The notes under the pieces: generated by a model | What the model was told of the DNA's origin: nothing | Seen by the model: the letters and a program-made list of their open reading frames with translations, nothing else | The model's database searches: none | Assembly (NCBI RefSeq): GCF_009908195.1 | Contig: NZ_JAAAHS010000014.1 | Coordinates: 1 to 46,066 of the forward strand | Direction of reading: 5' to 3' | Source of the DNA: Streptomyces boluensis | GTDB taxonomy: Bacteria; Actinomycetota; Actinomycetes; Streptomycetales; Streptomycetaceae | DNA: 46,066 bases | In this document: positions 43,267-46,066 of the stretch, in pieces | Numbering within the stretch: position 1 is the stretch's first letter | How the letters are laid out: each line of letters starts with the position of its first letter | Program-made: the position numbers and the translations under genes

Positions 43267-44805
43267 TCAGCGCCTCCCCAGAAGCAGTCGGGCCTCGCCG
43301 ACGGTGATGACGGAACCGGTGATCAGCACACCGCCACCGGCGTACTCCCCCTCTTCCTCGGCGAGGGTGATCGCGGCTTCGAGCGCGTCGTCCAGACGCG
43401 GCTCGACCTGCACCCGCTCGTCGCCGAAGACCTCGACGGCCACGGCGGCGAGGGCGTCCGCGTCCATGGAGCGGTGGCTGGAGTTCTGCGTGACGACGAT
43501 CTCCGCGAAGATCGGCTCGAAGGCCTCGAGGAGTCCGCGTACGTCCTTGTCGCCGCTCGCGCCGACCACACCGATGAGCCGGCTGAAGTCGAAGACCTCG
43601 CTGATCGCCTCGGCGGTGGCGCGGGCCCCGGCCGGGTTGTGCGCGGCGTCCAGGACGACCGTCGGCGACTTGCGGATCACTTCGAGGCGGCCGGGCGAGA
43701 TGACCGAGGCGAACGCCTTGCGGACCGTGTCGACGTCGAGCGGCTCGGCGCGCTGGGCGCCCACGCCGAAGAACGCCTCCACCGCGGCGAGCGCCACCGC
43801 GGCGTTGTGCGCCTGGTGGGCGCCGTGCAGCGGCAGGAAGATGCCTTCGTACTCCCCGCCGAGTCCGCGCAGGTTCATCAACTGGCCGCCGACCGCGACC
43901 TGTCGGGACACCACACCGAACTCCAGGCCCTCGCGGGCCACCGTGGCGTTGACCTCGACGGCCTTCTTCAGGAGCACCTGCGCGGCGTCCACCGGCTGCT
44001 GGGCCAGGATGACCGTCGCGTCCTGCTTGATCACACCGGACTTCTCGGTGGCGATCTCGCCGGGCGTCGAACCGAGCCGGTCCGTGTGGTCCAGGTCGAT
44101 CGGGGTGACCACGGCGACATCGGCGTCGATGACGTTCGTCGCGTCCCAGGTGCCGCCCATGCCGACCTCGACGACGGCGACGTCCACCGGGGCGTCCGCG
44201 AACGCGGCGTACGCCATGCCCGTCAGGACCTCGAAGAACGACAGGCGGAAGTCCTCCTGTGCGTCGATCAACTCCACGTACGGCTTGATGTCCTGGTACG
44301 TCTCGATGAAGCGCTCGGCCGACATCGGGGCGCCGTCCAGGCTGATCCGCTCGGTGATCGACTGGACGTGCGGCGATGTGTACCGCCCCGTGCGGAGCTC
44401 GAAGGCGCCGAGCAGCGCCTCGATCATGCGGGCCGTGGACGTCTTGCCGTTGGTGCCGGTCAGGTGCACCGAGGGGTAGGCGCGCTGCGGGTCGCCGAGC
44501 ACGTCCATCAGGGCCTGGATGCGGGTGACCGAGGGGTCGATCTTCGTCTCGCCCCAGCGGGAGGCGAGCTCCGTCTCCACCTCGCGCAGCGCCCGGTCCA
44601 CCTCGGGGTCCTCGGGGCGCGCCGGCACATCGGCCTGCTGCGGGGCCGACTGGGCACGCAGGGTGCGGCTGCCGGCCTCGATCACGGCGAGGTCGGGGTC
44701 TCGTTCTGTCTCGTTCTCCACGATGCCCTCGAAGGAGTCATGCGTGTCGAGGTCGTCCGGGTCGTTGTGGTCGCTCGGGCTGCCGGGCGGGGGGAGGTCG
44801 CTCAC
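43267..44805 (-). CDS. folC: Folylpolyglutamate synthase / dihydrofolate synthase
   Basis: Adds glutamate to dihydropteroate and to reduced folates. The 512-residue protein is long for the family because of an acidic N-terminal extension of about 65 residues (DHNDPDDLDTHDSF and similar), followed by the P-loop GTNGKTS (117-123), EVGMGGTWDATN, HTDRLG and VLDAAHNPAG. The GTG start (VSDLPPPG) is supported by a TAGACT -10 box 7 nt upstream. It is divergent from the second mreB-like gene, with 101 bp between start codons. Confidence 0.96.
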   Translation of the reverse strand: MSDLPPPGSPSDHNDPDDLDTHDSFEGIVENETERDPDLAVIEAGSRTLRAQSAPQQADVPARPEDPEVDRALREVETELASRWGETKIDPSVTRIQALMDVLGDPQRAYPSVHLTGTNGKTSTARMIEALLGAFELRTGRYTSPHVQSITERISLDGAPMSAERFIETYQDIKPYVELIDAQEDFRLSFFEVLTGMAYAAFADAPVDVAVVEVGMGGTWDATNVIDADVAVVTPIDLDHTDRLGSTPGEIATEKSGVIKQDATVILAQQPVDAAQVLLKKAVEVNATVAREGLEFGVVSRQVAVGGQLMNLRGLGGEYEGIFLPLHGAHQAHNAAVALAAVEAFFGVGAQRAEPLDVDTVRKAFASVISPGRLEVIRKSPTVVLDAAHNPAGARATAEAISEVFDFSRLIGVVGASGDKDVRGLLEAFEPIFAEIVVTQNSSHRSMDADALAAVAVEVFGDERVQVEPRLDDALEAAITLAEEEGEYAGGGVLITGSVITVGEARLLLGRR

Positions 44806-44812
44806 GCCGACC

Positions 44813-44818
44813 AGTCTA
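44813..44818 (-). promoter_or_regulatory. -10 box of folC (leaderless start)
   Basis: TAGACT lies 7 nt before the GTG at 44805 on the minus strand, with no ribosome-binding site between. Confidence 0.6.
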
Positions 44819-44906
44819 CGGAGGGGGTGTGACAGGTCCTTCGACCCGCCCGGTTCAGGACCTTGGGCCCGCCCTTCGCCCGGAACGCCGGGCAAACTTG
44901 GCGATC

Positions 44907-45914
44907 ATGGACATAGGTATCGACCTCGGCACCGCCAACACCCTGCTCTACGCCCGCGGCCAGGGCATCGTGCTCAATGAACCCTCCGTCGTCGCCGTAC
45001 GCGCGGGCGCCCGCGGGGCCCTCGCCGTCGGCGCGGAGGCCAAGGAGACCATCGGCCGCACCCCCGGGTCGATCACCGCGATCCGCCCGCTGCGGGACGG
45101 TGTGATCAGCGACTACGAGGCCGCCGAGGAGATGATCCGGCACTTCGTGCGCAAGGCCGTGCCGGGCCGCCGTCCCCGTACCCGCATGGTCGTCTGCGTG
45201 CCCAGCGGGGTCACCCCGGTCGAGCGGCGCGCGATCGTGCACGCCGCGGAGCGTGCCGGGGCCCGCGCGGTGCATCTCATCGAGGAGCCCATGGCCGCCG
45301 CGATCGGGGCGGGCCTGCCGGTGTCCGAGCCGCGCGGTTCGATGGTCGTGGACATCGGCGGCGGCACCACCGAGGTCGCCGTGATCTCCCTCGGCGGGAT
45401 CGTCACCGCCCAGTCGCTGCGGGTCGGCGGCCACCGCCTGGACACGGCGATCACCGACTTCGTACGCAAGGAGCACGGGCTGCTCATCGGCGAGCGCACC
45501 GCCGAGGACATCAAGGTCGCCATCGGCTCGGCCTGGCCGGTGCCGGGCGCCGACTCCTTCGAGATGCGGACCCACGCGGTACGAGGACGGGAGAAGGTGC
45601 GCGGTCTGCCGAAGACCGTCGACCTGACCGTGAAGGAGGTGCGGGCCGCGCTCGACGAGCCGGTCGAGGCGATCATCACCGCTGTACGCGCCACCCTGGA
45701 GGACTGCCCGCCCGAGCTGTCCGGCGACGTCATGGAACACGGCATCGTGCTCACCGGCGGCGGCGCGCTGCTGCCCGCGCTCGACCTGCGCATCGCCTCC
45801 GCCACCGGCATCCCGGTCGTGGTGGCCGACAACCCGCTCGACTCGGTCGCCCTCGGCTGCGGCAGGTGCGTGGAGGATTTCGACTCGCTGGAACGGTTGC
45901 TGTCTGCGGTTTGA
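44907..45914 (+). CDS. Second MreB-like actin homologue beside folC
   Basis: A 335-residue actin-family protein, closely similar to MreB in the ATPase parts ([44 protein letters not shown]). It differs in ways that could matter: it lacks the MSFIGR N-terminal segment and the hydrophobic RRYLARPR patch (here PGRRPRTR), and has a 10-residue-longer loop around VPGADSFEMRTHAVRG. It may therefore assemble or bind the membrane differently. In S. coelicolor, as I recall, Mbl is encoded far away, so this position is unusual. The longer start at 44829 overlaps the folC promoter and is rejected; no ribosome site or clear -10 box is seen. Confidence 0.92.
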   Translation: MDIGIDLGTANTLLYARGQGIVLNEPSVVAVRAGARGALAVGAEAKETIGRTPGSITAIRPLRDGVISDYEAAEEMIRHFVRKAVPGRRPRTRMVVCVPSGVTPVERRAIVHAAERAGARAVHLIEEPMAAAIGAGLPVSEPRGSMVVDIGGGTTEVAVISLGGIVTAQSLRVGGHRLDTAITDFVRKEHGLLIGERTAEDIKVAIGSAWPVPGADSFEMRTHAVRGREKVRGLPKTVDLTVKEVRAALDEPVEAIITAVRATLEDCPPELSGDVMEHGIVLTGGGALLPALDLRIASATGIPVVVADNPLDSVALGCGRCVEDFDSLERLLSAV

Positions 45915-45941
45915 GGCGCCCGGCACGGGTGTTGCCGCCAC

Positions 45942-46010
45942 GGGGGCTCCGCCCCCGGACCCCTTCCCCCAGCTACCGCTGGGAGGTGCCCCCACCTCAA
46001 ACGCCGGAGG
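45942..46010. repeat. Dispersed Streptomyces intergenic repeat modules
   Basis: Three short palindromic modules follow one another: GGGGGC-TCC-GCCCCC-like (45942-45956), CCAGC-TACC-GCTGG-like (45968-45983) and CCTC-aaacgccg-GAGG (45995-46010). From memory, such blocks are common between Streptomyces genes. The first can also terminate the mreB-like gene. Confidence 0.7.
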
Positions 46011-46065
46011 GGCTGATTTTTCCGGCCGGCACCTCCGCCACCACCTCGTACCGCATCCCCCGATG
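45997..46065 (-). CDS. 3' end of an unidentified gene (runs off the right edge)
   Basis: An open frame of 22 codons ends at TGA (45997-45999); the last residues are RYEVVAEVPAGKISPSGV. The final part lies inside the intergenic repeat, so the stop appears to be supplied by it. Too little is present to name the product. Confidence 0.45.
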   Translation of the reverse strand, partial: HRGMRYEVVAEVPAGKISPSGV

Positions 46066-46066
46066 C

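Overview
The window is a very GC-rich actinobacterial chromosome segment and almost certainly comes from a Streptomyces or close relative. Codon third positions are saturated with G/C, many genes start with GTG, long antisense open frames are everywhere, and the gene order matches the core Streptomyces chromosome from comEA/degV through leuS, rsfS, nadD, proA/proB, obg, rpmA, rplU, RNase E/G and the mre cluster to ndk and folC. No phage, plasmid, insertion sequence or CRISPR array is visible. The region is core chromosome, not an accessory island.

Left part (1-13 kb): a partial comEA-like gene, a DegV lipid-binding protein, a membrane coiled-coil protein and leuS. leuS has a well-formed attenuator: a 12-residue leader peptide with three consecutive Leu codons followed by an intrinsic terminator. 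Two identical tRNA-Ala(GGC) genes flank a GT87-type mannosyltransferase gene and a coupled pair of small zinc-ribbon proteins. A nadD > LCP-family protein > rsfS > histidine phosphatase run follows, then two mini membrane proteins and an M48 metallopeptidase.

Middle part (14-30 kb): two membrane proteins share an N-terminal signature and resemble the SCO2583/SCO2584 pair linked to spore-wall synthesis. Then come proA, a conserved hypothetical and proB, a TagB/CDP-glycerol-type glycosyltransferase on the opposite strand, the rplU-rpmA-obg ribosomal operon with a strong promoter, a secreted phospholipase D-like protein, and a 1345-residue RNase E/G (RNase ES type) whose catalytic core sits between two repeat-rich disordered arms.

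Right part (30-46 kb): two radical-SAM-associated genes (TIGR03936 and TIGR03960 type) enclose a Trp-rich membrane repeat protein. After that come a CYTH-CHAD protein, rodA, PBP2, mreD, mreC, mreB, ndk, a DUF4233 membrane protein, folC and, divergently, a second mreB-like gene. The window closes in a common Streptomyces intergenic repeat and the 3' end of an unidentified gene.

The unifying theme is cell-envelope and spore-wall assembly (MreBCD, RodA/PBP2, second MreB, LCP transferase, TagB-like polymerase, SCO2583/2584-like proteins) interleaved with translation and RNA-decay housekeeping. At least eight genes appear to be read from leaderless transcripts, judged by a TANNNT -10 box 6-8 nt before the start codon. 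The least explained items are the WRW repeat protein, the second mreB beside folC, the two mini membrane proteins and a possible DnaA-box pair near the left edge. All functions are inferred by eye; no database search was run.
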